Translations under genes and position numbers: made by a program
Shown here: one piece after another, positions 40,282 through 48,953 of the stretch
Numbering within the stretch: position 1 is the first letter of the stretch
How the letters are laid out: each line of letters starts with the position of its first letter
Notes under the pieces: generated by a model
What the model was told of the DNA's origin: nothing
Database searches by the model: none
What the model saw: the letters and a program-made list of their open reading frames with translations, nothing else
Assembly: GCA_964352715.1 (NCBI GenBank)
Contig: CAYGSU010000010.1
Coordinates: 8,626-72,625, forward strand
Source: JAVKBW01 sp964352715
GTDB taxonomy: Bacteria; Pseudomonadota; Alphaproteobacteria; UBA8366; Aestuariispiraceae
Direction: 5' to 3'
DNA length: 64,000 nucleotides

Positions 40282-41847
40282 ATGCCGCGCCGTTTTGCAC
40301 AGTTTTCCATCACCCTCAGAACGATTTTCGTCGCAATCTGCGCTCTGGCGCTGATATCAGCCTGTGCGACACAGGAAAGCCCTGAAGACCGCGCCTTCCA
40401 TGCAATGACTCAAGAAATGTTCCGCGCCATGCTGTCCGATATCCAGAGCATCTATCTGGAAGTGGAAGACCTGCCGGAGTTGGCGATCTATGGGCTGGAG
40501 ACCCTGAGCGATCTCGATCCCGCCCTCGCGATCACCGAGACGGATTCGGAAATCCATCTTGAAAGCAACGGCACGCTTGTTGCCAGTGCAGCCCTGTCGC
40601 CCGATGACGATATCGATGCCTGGGCGAAAGTCTCGGCCGATCTTGTCGTCGCCATGCGAGACGTATCGCCGCAGATAAAGGATGTTTCACCTGACATGCT
40701 GTACCAGCGGATGTTCTCGACCATCGCGGATCGTCTGGACCGGTATTCGCGCTATGCCGGTCCGGAAGACGCCCAGGTCAACCGCGAAGGCCGCGAAGGC
40801 TTCGGCGGCATCGGCGTTTCCATCAACAGCGACCCGGACGGCGTGATCGTCTCGACCGTTGATGTCGGGCGGCCGGCGGCGGCGGCCGGCATACTGGTGA
40901 GCGACAAGATCATTGCAGTCGATGGTAAATCGATCAGCGGAGAGCCGTTGCGGCGCGTCATCCGCATCCTGCGCGGGCCGATCAACGCGACAGTTACGCT
41001 GACGATCCTGCGGGACGGGCTGTCCGACCCGTTCGATGTAACCGTCGGACGCACCAAGATCGTCCCGAATACGGTGGTCTACGAACGGCTCGGTAAAACC
41101 GCAATCATCAGGATATCCGGCTTCAACGACCGCACGGGCATCCGCGTCGCCGAGGCCATCGCCCGCGCGAAGAACGACGAAGCCGGCGCACCTGACGGTC
41201 TATTGCTCGATCTGCGAGGCAATCCCGGCGGGCTGCTGGAACGTGCGATCGACGTGGCCGATCTTTTTCTCGCCGACGGTCTGATTTCAAAAACACTTGG
41301 CCGGCATCCGCGCTCGCTGCAGCGGTTCGAAGCACAGCCCGGTGACATTGCACAGGGCCTGCGGATGGCGATCCTGACCAACGGGGCCAGCGCCTCGGCG
41401 GCGGAAGTGCTGGCCGCCGCGCTGCAGGATCACGGCCGTGCCGTGATTGTCGGCGCATCGACCTTCGGCAAGGGAACGGTTCAGACGGTTCTGCCCCTGC
41501 CGAACCAGGGCGAATTCATTCTGACCTGGGCGCGCCTGCTGGCCCCGAGCGGCTATGCCCTGCACGATCTGGGGGTGATGCCGACTGTCTGTGTGCTGGA
41601 TGAGGTAGCGCCGGCGCACCTGCTGAGACAGATCCTGATCGACGATCCGCTGACCACACTGCACAACCTGTCGCTTCGCCGCCGCACCGGGCCGAATGAT
41701 GATGCCGGGCACAAGCAGGTTCTCGCCACCTGCCCCTGGGAACCGTCGGTCGATCCGCAGACGATCGAAAGGATTGCGCAGTATCTGGTCGAAAATCCGT
41801 ATCTTTATGCCAAGGCAATCGAAATCGGCCTACCGCCGGCAAGCTGA
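40282..41847 (+). CDS. S41-family carboxyl-terminal processing protease, lipoprotein-like
   Basis: I prefer ATG 40282 over the in-frame TTG 40249, giving 521 residues. A lipoprotein signal with lipobox ISAC places an acylated Cys28. A helical N-terminal region (30-150) is followed by a PDZ domain (about 165-245; FGGIGVSINSD...GDKIIAVDGKS-like). The S41 core has the Ser/Lys dyad in GASASAAE and STFGKGTVQ. Ctp-type proteases trim envelope proteins and peptidoglycan hydrolases. It ends just before the NUDIX gene. Confidence 0.9.
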   Translation: MPRRFAQFSITLRTIFVAICALALISACATQESPEDRAFHAMTQEMFRAMLSDIQSIYLEVEDLPELAIYGLETLSDLDPALAITETDSEIHLESNGTLVASAALSPDDDIDAWAKVSADLVVAMRDVSPQIKDVSPDMLYQRMFSTIADRLDRYSRYAGPEDAQVNREGREGFGGIGVSINSDPDGVIVSTVDVGRPAAAAGILVSDKIIAVDGKSISGEPLRRVIRILRGPINATVTLTILRDGLSDPFDVTVGRTKIVPNTVVYERLGKTAIIRISGFNDRTGIRVAEAIARAKNDEAGAPDGLLLDLRGNPGGLLERAIDVADLFLADGLISKTLGRHPRSLQRFEAQPGDIAQGLRMAILTNGASASAAEVLAAALQDHGRAVIVGASTFGKGTVQTVLPLPNQGEFILTWARLLAPSGYALHDLGVMPTVCVLDEVAPAHLLRQILIDDPLTTLHNLSLRRRTGPNDDAGHKQVLATCPWEPSVDPQTIERIAQYLVENPYLYAKAIEIGLPPAS

Positions 41848-41862
41848 GAGTCCGCGTATTCC

Positions 41863-42588
41863 ATGTCATCACCTGTAAAACCCCGTCCCTCCGCCAGTCT
41901 CATTCTATTACGGGAAACCACCGATATTCCCTATGTTCTGATGGGCATACGCCATAAGAGCATGCGCTTCATGCCGGGCTTTCTGGTGTTTCCCGGCGGC
42001 ACCGTCGACCAGGACGACATCGATATCGCGGACGGGCTGACGGTTCATTCAAACACCAGGGCCAGCCTTTCCCGAAACGCCGTGATCGAGGATGGGCGCG
42101 CCTATCTGTGGACCGCGATTCGCGAAACCGCCGAGGAAACAGGACTGATGCTGGCGCATGAAAGTGGCTGGACCACGCCGTCGCTGGATCCGACCGCCGC
42201 CCTGTTCAGGGATGCCGGCCTGACCCCCGCGACAGACAGGCTGGGTCTGGTCGGGCGCGCCATCACGCCGGAATCGTCGCCGATCCGCTTCGACGCGCTG
42301 TTCTTTCTTGCCTGCGGCGACACCATGACCGGGGTCATCACGCCAAACAACGAACTGGAAAATGTCGCCTGGCTTCGTGCTGACCTTGCTCTGGCAGCGG
42401 ACGAGATGGCCGATGTGACGCGATTCATGCTGACGCGGGCGCTTGTGGCGTGGTCGCGCCGGCAGCCCTATACCCCGATCGACGCCGCAGTACCGACCTA
42501 TACCTACGATGCGGCGGACACGCCGATCCTGCGGCATGAGGATTCCAGAATTGAACGGTTGCGTGATGCCGCCGCCGCCTCCCGATGA
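41863..42588 (+). CDS. NUDIX hydrolase
   Basis: The 241-residue protein has an N-terminal strand (PSASLILLRETTDIPYVLMGIR), an FLVFPGGTVDQDD loop, and the NUDIX helix RETAEETGLMLA containing the catalytic Arg and Glu-Glu pair. The first positions of the canonical GX5EX7REUXEEXGU box differ because about 35 residues are inserted between the Gly and the Arg, as in NUDT19-like members. Substrates of this branch include CoA esters, but that is not proven here. Confidence 0.8.
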   Translation: MSSPVKPRPSASLILLRETTDIPYVLMGIRHKSMRFMPGFLVFPGGTVDQDDIDIADGLTVHSNTRASLSRNAVIEDGRAYLWTAIRETAEETGLMLAHESGWTTPSLDPTAALFRDAGLTPATDRLGLVGRAITPESSPIRFDALFFLACGDTMTGVITPNNELENVAWLRADLALAADEMADVTRFMLTRALVAWSRRQPYTPIDAAVPTYTYDAADTPILRHEDSRIERLRDAAAASR

Positions 42589-42601
42589 GCGAAGAACCGT
42601 G

Positions 42602-42629
42602 TTGACTTCCCGGTCGCTGTTCGTATTGT
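42602..42629 (+). promoter_or_regulatory. Sigma-70-type promoter for rpmG
   Basis: TTGACT (42602-42607), a 16-base spacer, then TATTGT (42624-42629). The rpmG ATG is 81 bases further on, consistent with a short leader. Confidence 0.6.
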
Positions 42630-42710
42630 GCGCGCGATCAGGTGCGAGCCGAAACCGGATGCGCACCTTGGACATATTTTAAAGCAGACAGCGGTTTAAA
42701 GGATAAAGCG

Positions 42711-42878
42711 ATGGCGAAGCCAGCTACCCTCGCAATCAAGTTGGTCAGTTCGGCCGGTACAGGTCATTTCTACGTGACCAAGAAGAACCCACGGGTCCTG
42801 ACCGAAAAGCTTGAATTCAAGAAATACGATCCGGTCGTGCGCAAGCACGTCGTGTACAAGGAATCCAAAATGAAGTGA
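42711..42878 (+). CDS. rpmG: 50S ribosomal protein L33
   Basis: The 55-residue basic protein has the L33 pattern: KLVSSAGTGHFYVTKKNPR, LTEKLEFKKYDPVVRKHVVYKESK. It lacks the Cys residues of zinc-binding L33 paralogues, as most proteobacterial L33 do. It has its own promoter and is followed by a strong terminator. Confidence 0.98.
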   Translation: MAKPATLAIKLVSSAGTGHFYVTKKNPRVLTEKLEFKKYDPVVRKHVVYKESKMK

Positions 42879-42905
42879 TCCTTCGGATCGTTTCGTGATG
42901 AATTG

Positions 42906-42932
42906 AAGGCCGCTTCCTGGAAGCGGCCTTTT
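42906..42932 (+). terminator. Terminator after rpmG
   Basis: A 10-bp stem (42906-42915 with 42921-42930) with a CCTGG loop, followed by TTTT through 42932. It also separates rpmG from the convergent lipoprotein gene. Confidence 0.88.
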
Positions 42933-42941
42933 CTGTTGCGG

Positions 42942-43370
42942 TCAGGAAGAGTTGCGAACCTTGCGCAGGCTCCAGGTGCCCCGGCAGCGCTTGGATGACC
43001 ACGTGCCTTCGGCCGTGAGCTCGCTGAACGTGCCTTCAACATCAGCAAACCTGCTGGAGCCTTTCGAAACGGAGCCGTTAAACGACCCGCCTTCCTTGAT
43101 CACGCCGGTGATGCCGCTGCGGTTGTCAAAATCCTGCCAGGAAACATCGCCGCCGACATCGCCCTGCGAAATTTCGGCCCGAACGCCGCCCCGGCGCAGG
43201 CAGTTGTTCTCACCGGCAGAAAAGGTGAACCGGCCGGCCCAGACGCCGTCATATGCATCCGTGCCCCCCGCCAGCACGGCCAGCGACTGACAGCCGGACA
43301 ACCCGAACAGCCCACCGGTCAGAAGCAGTACGGTGAAAATAACGCGGTTTTGCCGAAATACCCAATTCAT
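42942..43370 (-). CDS. Putative lipoprotein of unknown function
   Basis: The 142-residue protein has a lipoprotein signal with lipobox LSGC (Cys27). The mature part of about 115 residues is beta-rich, with repeated short segments such as DGVWAGRFTFSAG, GDVSWQDFDN and GTFSELTAEGTWSS. I recognise no family; the pattern resembles small beta-sandwich periplasmic proteins. It overlaps the der stop codon by 4 bases (ATGA) and so belongs to the TPR-bamB-der operon. Confidence 0.75.
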   Translation of the reverse strand: MNWVFRQNRVIFTVLLLTGGLFGLSGCQSLAVLAGGTDAYDGVWAGRFTFSAGENNCLRRGGVRAEISQGDVGGDVSWQDFDNRSGITGVIKEGGSFNGSVSKGSSRFADVEGTFSELTAEGTWSSKRCRGTWSLRKVRNSS

Positions 43371-44800
43371 CGTGTCTTACCTCGTGGCCTCTTTTCTTCC
43401 GGGGCGTATGGATTCTTGCCCTTCCGCATATGGAGTCTAATCGGTATTCCCGGCAGGTCAAAATCCTCGCGAAGACGGTTGCTGAGATATCGCATATAGG
43501 ATTCCGGCAGCGCTTCGGGGATCGAGGTGAAGACAACGAAGGTGGGCGGTCGGGTTTTCGCCTGGGTCATGTAGCGTAGCTTGACGCGCCTGCCCCGTGC
43601 CAGCGGCGGCGGGTGTTCCGCCGTTATCCCGGCCAGCCAGTTGTTGAGTTTCGACGTCGACACCCGCTTGTTCCAGATATCGAATGTTTTCAGCACCGCA
43701 TCGAGCAACCGGTCAAGTTTCTCGCCGCGCAGGGCCGATACGGTAACCACGGGAATACCGCGTGCCTGCGGCAGCGATTTTTCGATGCGATCTCGCAGCA
43801 GCTGAAGCTGTTTCGGTTTGTCCTCGACCGCATCCCATTTGTTGGCGGCGATCAGCAGCGCGCGCCCCTCTTCGACGACCTGGCGGGCAATGGTCAGGTC
43901 CTGCTTTTCAAGCATGTCGTTGGCATCGAGCACCAGAACCACAACCTGGGCGAAACGGATGGTGCGCATCGAATCCGCGGTGGAAAGTTTTTCGACCTTC
44001 TGCGAAACGCGGGCCTTCTTGCGCAGACCGGCCGTATCGGTAAGGCGGATGTCGCGGCCTTTCCACTGCCAGTCGATCGCGATGGAATCGCGCGTGATAC
44101 CGGCCTCGGGACCGGTCAGCAGCCTGTCTTCACCAATCAGACGGTTGATCAGCGTCGACTTGCCGACATTCGGGCGCCCGACAATGGCAAGCTGGATCGG
44201 CAGGGCGGGAAGCGCTTCATCCGGCTCGTCGCCATCAATTTCCTCGTCCGGCGTCCAGATCGAAAAATCGGTGGTCTGCCGGAAGGCCTCATCGAACACG
44301 GACCGGTCCTTCGATGTCGATATAATCGCATCGTACAGATCGGAAATGCCTTCGCCGTGTTCCGCGGAAATCGGCACGGGATCGCCAAGGCCGAGCTTGT
44401 AGGCTTCCAGCATGCCGGGTACGCCGGCTGCGCCTTCGCACTTGTTGGCGATGAGGATCACCGGCCGGCCGCATTTGCGGATGGTTTCGGCAAAAACCTC
44501 GTCGTCTGTGGTGATGCCGGTCCGGGCATCGACCACGAACATCACCGCATCGGCGTCGCCCAGCGCCCGTTCGGTCTGCGCGGTCATGCGACCGGCAAGG
44601 CTGCCGGGGTCTGCCGTTTCCAGACCGGCTGTATCGAACACGTTGAAATGCAGGTCGGCAAGCTGCGCCGCGCCTTCACGACGGTCGCGCGTCACCCCCG
44701 GCATGTCATCGACCAGGGCCAGCCGTTTGCCGACGAGCCGGTTGAACAGTGTCGACTTACCGACGTTCGGACGACCGGCAATTGCAATTGTAAAGGTCAT
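43367..44800 (-). CDS. der: Ribosome-assembly GTPase Der (EngA)
   Basis: Starting at ATG 44800 gives 477 residues (a TTG 9 bases upstream is less likely). Two tandem GTPase domains each have GRPNVGKST, DTAGL and NKxD elements (NKCE and NKWD), followed by a C-terminal KH-like domain. The double GTPase is unique to Der, which is needed for 50S ribosome assembly. It is in an operon with bamB upstream and a small lipoprotein downstream. Confidence 0.97.
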   Translation of the reverse strand: MTFTIAIAGRPNVGKSTLFNRLVGKRLALVDDMPGVTRDRREGAAQLADLHFNVFDTAGLETADPGSLAGRMTAQTERALGDADAVMFVVDARTGITTDDEVFAETIRKCGRPVILIANKCEGAAGVPGMLEAYKLGLGDPVPISAEHGEGISDLYDAIISTSKDRSVFDEAFRQTTDFSIWTPDEEIDGDEPDEALPALPIQLAIVGRPNVGKSTLINRLIGEDRLLTGPEAGITRDSIAIDWQWKGRDIRLTDTAGLRKKARVSQKVEKLSTADSMRTIRFAQVVVLVLDANDMLEKQDLTIARQVVEEGRALLIAANKWDAVEDKPKQLQLLRDRIEKSLPQARGIPVVTVSALRGEKLDRLLDAVLKTFDIWNKRVSTSKLNNWLAGITAEHPPPLARGRRVKLRYMTQAKTRPPTFVVFTSIPEALPESYMRYLSNRLREDFDLPGIPIRLHMRKGKNPYAPEEKRPRGKTR

Positions 44801-44818
44801 TTTTAACAAATCCCGCGG

Positions 44819-46150
44819 TCAGCGGTATGCGTGCAGCCGACCGCCATCAGTTTGGATGTAAAGCGTGCCGTTCGCCACGATCGGCGCAACGCTCACGGAA
44901 TCATCGACATCGATCTGCCCCAGCGGATCACCGGTATACGGCGACACGGCCACAACCTGACCGAGATTGTTCGCCACCAGAAGCCTGTCGCCCGCCAGCA
45001 CCGGACCGACCCAGCTTATGGCGCCGGACTTGTCTTCCGGGTCCTCGTAAGCCGGCAGACGCGTCAGCCAGCGGACGCGCCCGCCCCTGCGGGTCAGCGC
45101 GGCCAGATAATTGTCGATGGTGACGACATATACGAATTCACCGGCAACCCAGGGCTGGTTCAGCCCGCCGATCCGCCGGTCCCACGAGCGGATACCGGTA
45201 TTCAGATCAATCGCAACCATTCGTCCGGCATGGCTGATCGCAACCACCAGGCCACGATCGATGACCGGAAGGCCACGAATATCCGCCAGCGACGACAAGG
45301 CGTCGGACCGGCGCGCACTGGTCAGGCTGTCGGACCAGCTAACCCGTCCGTTATCGAGACGGATGGCATACAGCTCGCCGGAGGAATACGGAATAACAAC
45401 GGTCTTTTCGAACGCCGCCGGGCTCGCACCACCCAGAAGGCCGGCGTTTTCGGCAAAGCCGGCATGGGTCCACTGCTGCGTACCGGTCACCGCATCAAAG
45501 GCCACGGTCTGGTTGTCGATGCTGACGGCGACCACGGTGCCGTCAAGCACTGTCGGGGCAGCCCGCGCCGGCCCGGTAAGCGGTGCGCGCCACAACTCGT
45601 CACCGGACCGCGCATCGAGGGTGATCATTTGCGCGTAACCGGTGCTGACGAACAGACGGCCGTCTTCATACGCGATGCCACCGCCGAAGGCTTCATCGTC
45701 TTCATCCGGAAAGCCGATCTCGTGCTTCCAGATCAGCGTGCCGGTTTCGGAATCAAACGCCCGGACCTCGAAATCGCGGTCCAGTGTGTAGATCAGGCCG
45801 TCGGCGACAATAGGGGTCGCCAGAATTCTCTGGTCACCCTCCGAGCCGGCGCCGATGCTGACTTCCCAGAGTTCAGAGATGGTTTCGGGAAGCTGAAGGT
45901 GGTGCATGGCGTGATCGGGAAAACCGCCGGCCTGGGGCCAGGCGTCATTGACATAGGGCGGTGGCAGGAGAACCGACAGGTCCGACAGGCGGGGATCCGG
46001 ATCAAGATCGGATTCCTGCAGCATTACCGCTATGCGCTCGCCCGGCAACGGCGGCGCTTCTTCCGACCCCAACCAGCTATCGCAGCCCGACAATGCGGCA
46101 ATAATGCCGACAGCGGCGATTGCCCGGCAAACTCTAACCTGCAGCTTCAT
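44819..46150 (-). CDS. bamB: Outer membrane assembly lipoprotein BamB (PQQ-like beta propeller)
   Basis: The 443-residue protein has a lipoprotein signal with Cys23 in the SGC lipobox and an eight-bladed beta-propeller with the PQQ-repeat pattern (DGLIYTLDRDFEVRAFDSETGTLIW-type blades repeated about every 45 residues). BamB scaffolds BamA in the outer-membrane protein assembly machine. The order yfgM-like-bamB-der is a known bacterial synteny, supporting the identity. Confidence 0.9.
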   Translation of the reverse strand: MKLQVRVCRAIAAVGIIAALSGCDSWLGSEEAPPLPGERIAVMLQESDLDPDPRLSDLSVLLPPPYVNDAWPQAGGFPDHAMHHLQLPETISELWEVSIGAGSEGDQRILATPIVADGLIYTLDRDFEVRAFDSETGTLIWKHEIGFPDEDDEAFGGGIAYEDGRLFVSTGYAQMITLDARSGDELWRAPLTGPARAAPTVLDGTVVAVSIDNQTVAFDAVTGTQQWTHAGFAENAGLLGGASPAAFEKTVVIPYSSGELYAIRLDNGRVSWSDSLTSARRSDALSSLADIRGLPVIDRGLVVAISHAGRMVAIDLNTGIRSWDRRIGGLNQPWVAGEFVYVVTIDNYLAALTRRGGRVRWLTRLPAYEDPEDKSGAISWVGPVLAGDRLLVANNLGQVVAVSPYTGDPLGQIDVDDSVSVAPIVANGTLYIQTDGGRLHAYR

Positions 46151-46196
46151 GTCTCAAAAATTCCAGTCGCTGGATCACTCGCAGCCATTAGAACCA

Positions 46197-46841
46197 CTAC
46201 CCGCCGATCGCAGCCAGTATTTCGGCCGCCCGGCCGCGCGCGCTCTGCGGTGCGGTCAGATCGTCGGTGATTCGAGTAAGATACGCACGCGCTTCGTCCA
46301 TGTTTCCCGTGGTAAGTGCGATGGAAGCCGCAATTTCACGAGCGGTGTAGCGAAACGGGCGACCGTCTTCGGCAAGCGGTGCAATGCGGTCGAGCAGGCC
46401 GTCGGTATTGCCGGTTTCAGACCGGAGCATTACCAGCAACAGCGTCGCAAGGTCGCGATAAACGTCATCAATGCCGGATGTTGCGGTAATTTTTTCATAA
46501 TCCGCAATGGCGCCTTCCACATCGCCATCTTCCGCTTTCAGCGCAGCCGCCTGAAAATGCATCAGCAGCTTGTAGCCGTCGCTGGCGTCTTCCGCCGCCG
46601 TTGTCAGCTGGTTGACCGCACCCTCGGTGTCGCCTTCGGCGGCGATATCCAGCGCAATCGCATAGGCTGTCGCATCGGCCTGGCGTTTCTGTGCTTCCCA
46701 GTAGCGCCAGCCCTGATAGCCACCGACGGCGATCACGATAGCGAGCACAACGGCAACAATGGCTGTGCCATGCTTGCGCCAGATGACTTTGAGCTGGTCT
46801 TGACGAAGCTCTTCGTCAATTTCCCGAAGAATTTCGGCCAT
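46197..46841 (-). CDS. YfgM-like membrane-anchored TPR protein
   Basis: The 214-residue protein has an N-terminal cytoplasmic stretch (MAEILREIDEELRQDQLKV), one membrane helix (AIVAVVLAIVIAVGGYQGW) and a periplasmic TPR-21-type helical repeat region. YfgM in E. coli is a periplasmic chaperone partner at the SecYEG/PpiD site and is encoded just before bamB. The 46-base gap to bamB fits an operon. Confidence 0.88.
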   Translation of the reverse strand: MAEILREIDEELRQDQLKVIWRKHGTAIVAVVLAIVIAVGGYQGWRYWEAQKRQADATAYAIALDIAAEGDTEGAVNQLTTAAEDASDGYKLLMHFQAAALKAEDGDVEGAIADYEKITATSGIDDVYRDLATLLLVMLRSETGNTDGLLDRIAPLAEDGRPFRYTAREIAASIALTTGNMDEARAYLTRITDDLTAPQSARGRAAEILAAIGG

Positions 46842-47015
46842 GGTCAGGCCTCCTGCCTAGCGATACAATACAAATAGTGCGAATCCTTGGTTTGTTTAGT
46901 TATATCGACGCCCTATCGCAAGCGGCGCTTTGCATGAAGCCCCTATATTACCGGCTTGTTTTGGCATGAAACGTGCTTAACATTTCACAGAGAAAGTTCG
47001 TTCACGAGGCGCTAC

Positions 47016-47393
47016 ATGATCCGTTCGAGACTGCTGTCAGCTGCTACTGGGATGCCTGTCCGGTTTTCCGGACGGCTTCGGGCCGGCGCTCTTGTTATTG
47101 CAACCGCGGTCATGCTGGCAGGATGTGGCAGCGTCGGCGCGCCGCTGCTTGCCCTTGGCGGCGCAACGGCCACGACAATCAACACCAACAAGCTTCCGAC
47201 CGACCATATTGCCGACTATTTCACCGGGCAGGACTGCAACAGCGTTCGTCAGTCGCAGGATGGCGGGCCGTTGTGCCGACCCTACGAGATGGGCGTTATC
47301 GAGGAGCCGCGATACTGCTACAAGTCCCTTGGCAGCATCACCTGCTACACCGAACCCGATCCGTACCGGGACGGACGCTACTACGTTCAGTAG
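47016..47393 (+). CDS. Small Cys-containing lipoprotein
   Basis: ATG 47016 follows GAGG at the right distance; an upstream in-frame codon at 46956 is unsupported. The 125-residue product has a long basic n-region, a hydrophobic core and lipobox LAGC (Cys37). The mature region has a DHIADYFTGQDCNSVRQSQ segment and further Cys at CRP, CYK and CYT positions that may form disulfides. I recognise no family. A hairpin with six T follows at 47399-47427. Confidence 0.78.
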   Translation: MIRSRLLSAATGMPVRFSGRLRAGALVIATAVMLAGCGSVGAPLLALGGATATTINTNKLPTDHIADYFTGQDCNSVRQSQDGGPLCRPYEMGVIEEPRYCYKSLGSITCYTEPDPYRDGRYYVQ

Positions 47394-47398
47394 AAGCC

Positions 47399-47427
47399 TG
47401 CCCCGTCTTCCGGCCGGGCAATTTTTT
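47399..47427 (+). terminator. Terminator after the lipoprotein gene
   Basis: TGCCC (47399-47403) pairs with GGGCA (47416-47420) around an inner partial stem and is followed by A and six T. It lies 6 bases after the lipoprotein stop codon. Confidence 0.6.
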
Positions 47428-47500
47428 ATGACATTTCTGTTGCCGTCGGAAGATTTCGTGGGTGTAATGTTTTCAGGCACGGCAATAAGAACGGGCGTTC

Positions 47501-47845
47501 ATGACGAACCTGATCGATCTGGTCGAATTTCGCCGGAAATCTAAGGGCAAGCGCGTCGCCTTTGATCGCGCTGAACTCAGGGCATTGCTGAATGTCTATT
47601 CCAGGCGGGTAATGACCGGTGAATGGCGCGACTACGCCATCGATCAGCACGGACCGGTCGCCGTCTTTTCCGTCTTCCGCAACAGTTTCGACCTGCCGGC
47701 CTTTTCCATCGCCAAACGCAATAACGGCAAGTCGAACGAATATGTCGTTCTGTCGGGGCGGCGGACATTGAAGCGCGGGCAGGATCTGGGCGATGTGCTG
47801 GCGCTGTTCGACAAACCCTTATGGGTAATCTCTCAAAAATCCTGA
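47501..47845 (+). CDS. DUF2794 family protein
   Basis: The 114-residue protein follows the DUF2794 pattern found in alphaproteobacteria: an early FRRKSKGKRVAFDRAELRALLNVYSRRVMTGEWRDYAI segment, a VAVFSVFRN strand and an RTLKRGQDL helix-turn. The role of the family is unknown. It lacks a clear ribosome binding site. The next gene on the same strand starts about 115 bases later. Confidence 0.85.
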   Translation: MTNLIDLVEFRRKSKGKRVAFDRAELRALLNVYSRRVMTGEWRDYAIDQHGPVAVFSVFRNSFDLPAFSIAKRNNGKSNEYVVLSGRRTLKRGQDLGDVLALFDKPLWVISQKS

Positions 47846-47960
47846 TTTTTCAGGACCCTAAAGACAAATCATTCTGAAGGCGGCGGTTCTCGCCAATCTC
47901 TGATCTTGACTTGCGTGCAAATTTTAAAGAGAACATTAATGGTACAAAAAGGGGTAGGTG

Positions 47961-48239
47961 ATGGGCCGGATCAAACAGGACAATCTGTCGAAACGAGACA
48001 GCCGACGCCGGGCGACCTGTGTCGGCGATCTGCTGGCGAACAATGTGCCGATCTTCTGCTGGTGTAACCGGTGCGGCCACAGTTCGAGCATTTCGGCAGA
48101 GCTGATCGTCGCCGAAGCCGGGCCGATGGTGCCGGTTCCCGATATCGGGCAACATCTTCGCTGCAGCGGATGCGGATCGAAGGATATCGCCACACGGCCG
48201 GAATGGCCGACGCTGGGCCAGGTGACCCGGCACGGCTGA
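47961..48239 (+). CDS. Small zinc-ribbon protein of unknown function
   Basis: ATG 47961 follows GGGG at normal distance; GTG 47958 is an alternative. The 92-residue product has a basic N-terminus and four Cys in two pairs, CNRC and CSGC, about 37 residues apart, which is a zinc-ribbon geometry. Alphaproteobacterial genes of this type are annotated only as hypothetical. It may bind DNA or RNA, but nothing else can be said. Confidence 0.7.
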   Translation: MGRIKQDNLSKRDSRRRATCVGDLLANNVPIFCWCNRCGHSSSISAELIVAEAGPMVPVPDIGQHLRCSGCGSKDIATRPEWPTLGQVTRHG

Positions 48240-48500
48240 TCGCCGGGGCCAGACCCACCACCGAATCGTCCTAGAAGACCGGCTTCACATTCCATCGCAT
48301 GGTCTTGCCCCGGCCATGCAATCGACAAAATCCTGAGAAAATCTGAAAAACAGGGTTGAGCAAAAAGTCATCACCCGATATTGTGTATGTCTGGCGAGGC
48401 AAACACTACATATATTGTATTTGACCACCTGTAGTAGGTCTTGGAATTTCAGGCATACAGGCCATATCAGATACGCGGACGAATAGGGGACAAGACAGCC
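48240..48500. other. Leader upstream of gcrA
   Basis: This 261-base gap has a GC-rich portion with an interrupted inverted repeat (gccggggcca near 48241 and ttgccccggc near 48306) but no T-tract. An AT-rich portion (about 48360-48440) presumably carries the gcrA promoter. I identified no specific box with confidence. Confidence 0.3.
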
Positions 48501-48854
48501 ATGGAATGGACCGAAGAACGGGTTGAGACGCTGAAAGGCTTATGGAAAAGCGGCTATACGGCACGGCAGATCGCCGATCGTCTTGGCGGTGTTACACGCA
48601 ATGCGGTGATCGGAAAAGCGCACCGCATGGGCCTTTCTTCCAAACCGCAGACGATCAAACGGCACGATATGCCGATGGATCTCAACCGCAGCGAACGGAC
48701 CTGCCAGTGGCCGATGGGCCACCCCGGTCAGGATGAGTTCAAGTTCTGTGGCGACTCCGCCGTGCCCGGCAAGCCGTATTGCACCAAGCACTGCGATGTT
48801 GCCTACCGACGCCGGACCGAAGAAGCCTCCGCGAAGAAAACAGCAGCAGCCTAG
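48501..48854 (+). CDS. gcrA: GcrA cell cycle regulator
   Basis: The 117-residue protein has the GcrA features: an N-terminal MEWTEERVETLKGLWKSG helix, the GGVTRNAVIGKAHRMGL DNA-binding helix-turn-helix, and the C-terminal zinc-type region with CQWPMG, FCG, YC and HC positions. In Caulobacter GcrA acts with CcrM methylation of GANTC to activate sigma-70-dependent cell-cycle promoters. It is alone on the plus strand and is followed by a terminator. Confidence 0.97.
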   Translation: MEWTEERVETLKGLWKSGYTARQIADRLGGVTRNAVIGKAHRMGLSSKPQTIKRHDMPMDLNRSERTCQWPMGHPGQDEFKFCGDSAVPGKPYCTKHCDVAYRRRTEEASAKKTAAA

Positions 48855-48894
48855 GCGCCCCGGCGCGACAGGCGTCGCAAAACATGCGATATCG

Positions 48895-48925
48895 ACAGGC
48901 GGCGGCGCATAGCCCCGCCTGTTTT
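48895..48925 (+). terminator. Terminator after gcrA
   Basis: Stem ACAGGCGG/CCGCCTGT (48895-48902 with 48915-48922), followed by TTT through 48925 and a further T-rich stretch. It lies about 40 bases beyond the gcrA stop codon. Confidence 0.7.
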
Positions 48926-48953
48926 CGTTTCAACGGAAAGGCTGTTCAGGCCC

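Noticed and set aside
43613..46270. Long plus-strand ORFs opposite der (397 residues) and bamB (479 residues)
   Set aside because: The minus strand has unmistakable Der and BamB proteins; the plus-strand products show no domain structure.
48240..48320. Inverted repeat near the zinc-ribbon gene as a terminator
   Set aside because: The arms are about 55 bases apart and there is no T-tract, so a terminator is not convincing.
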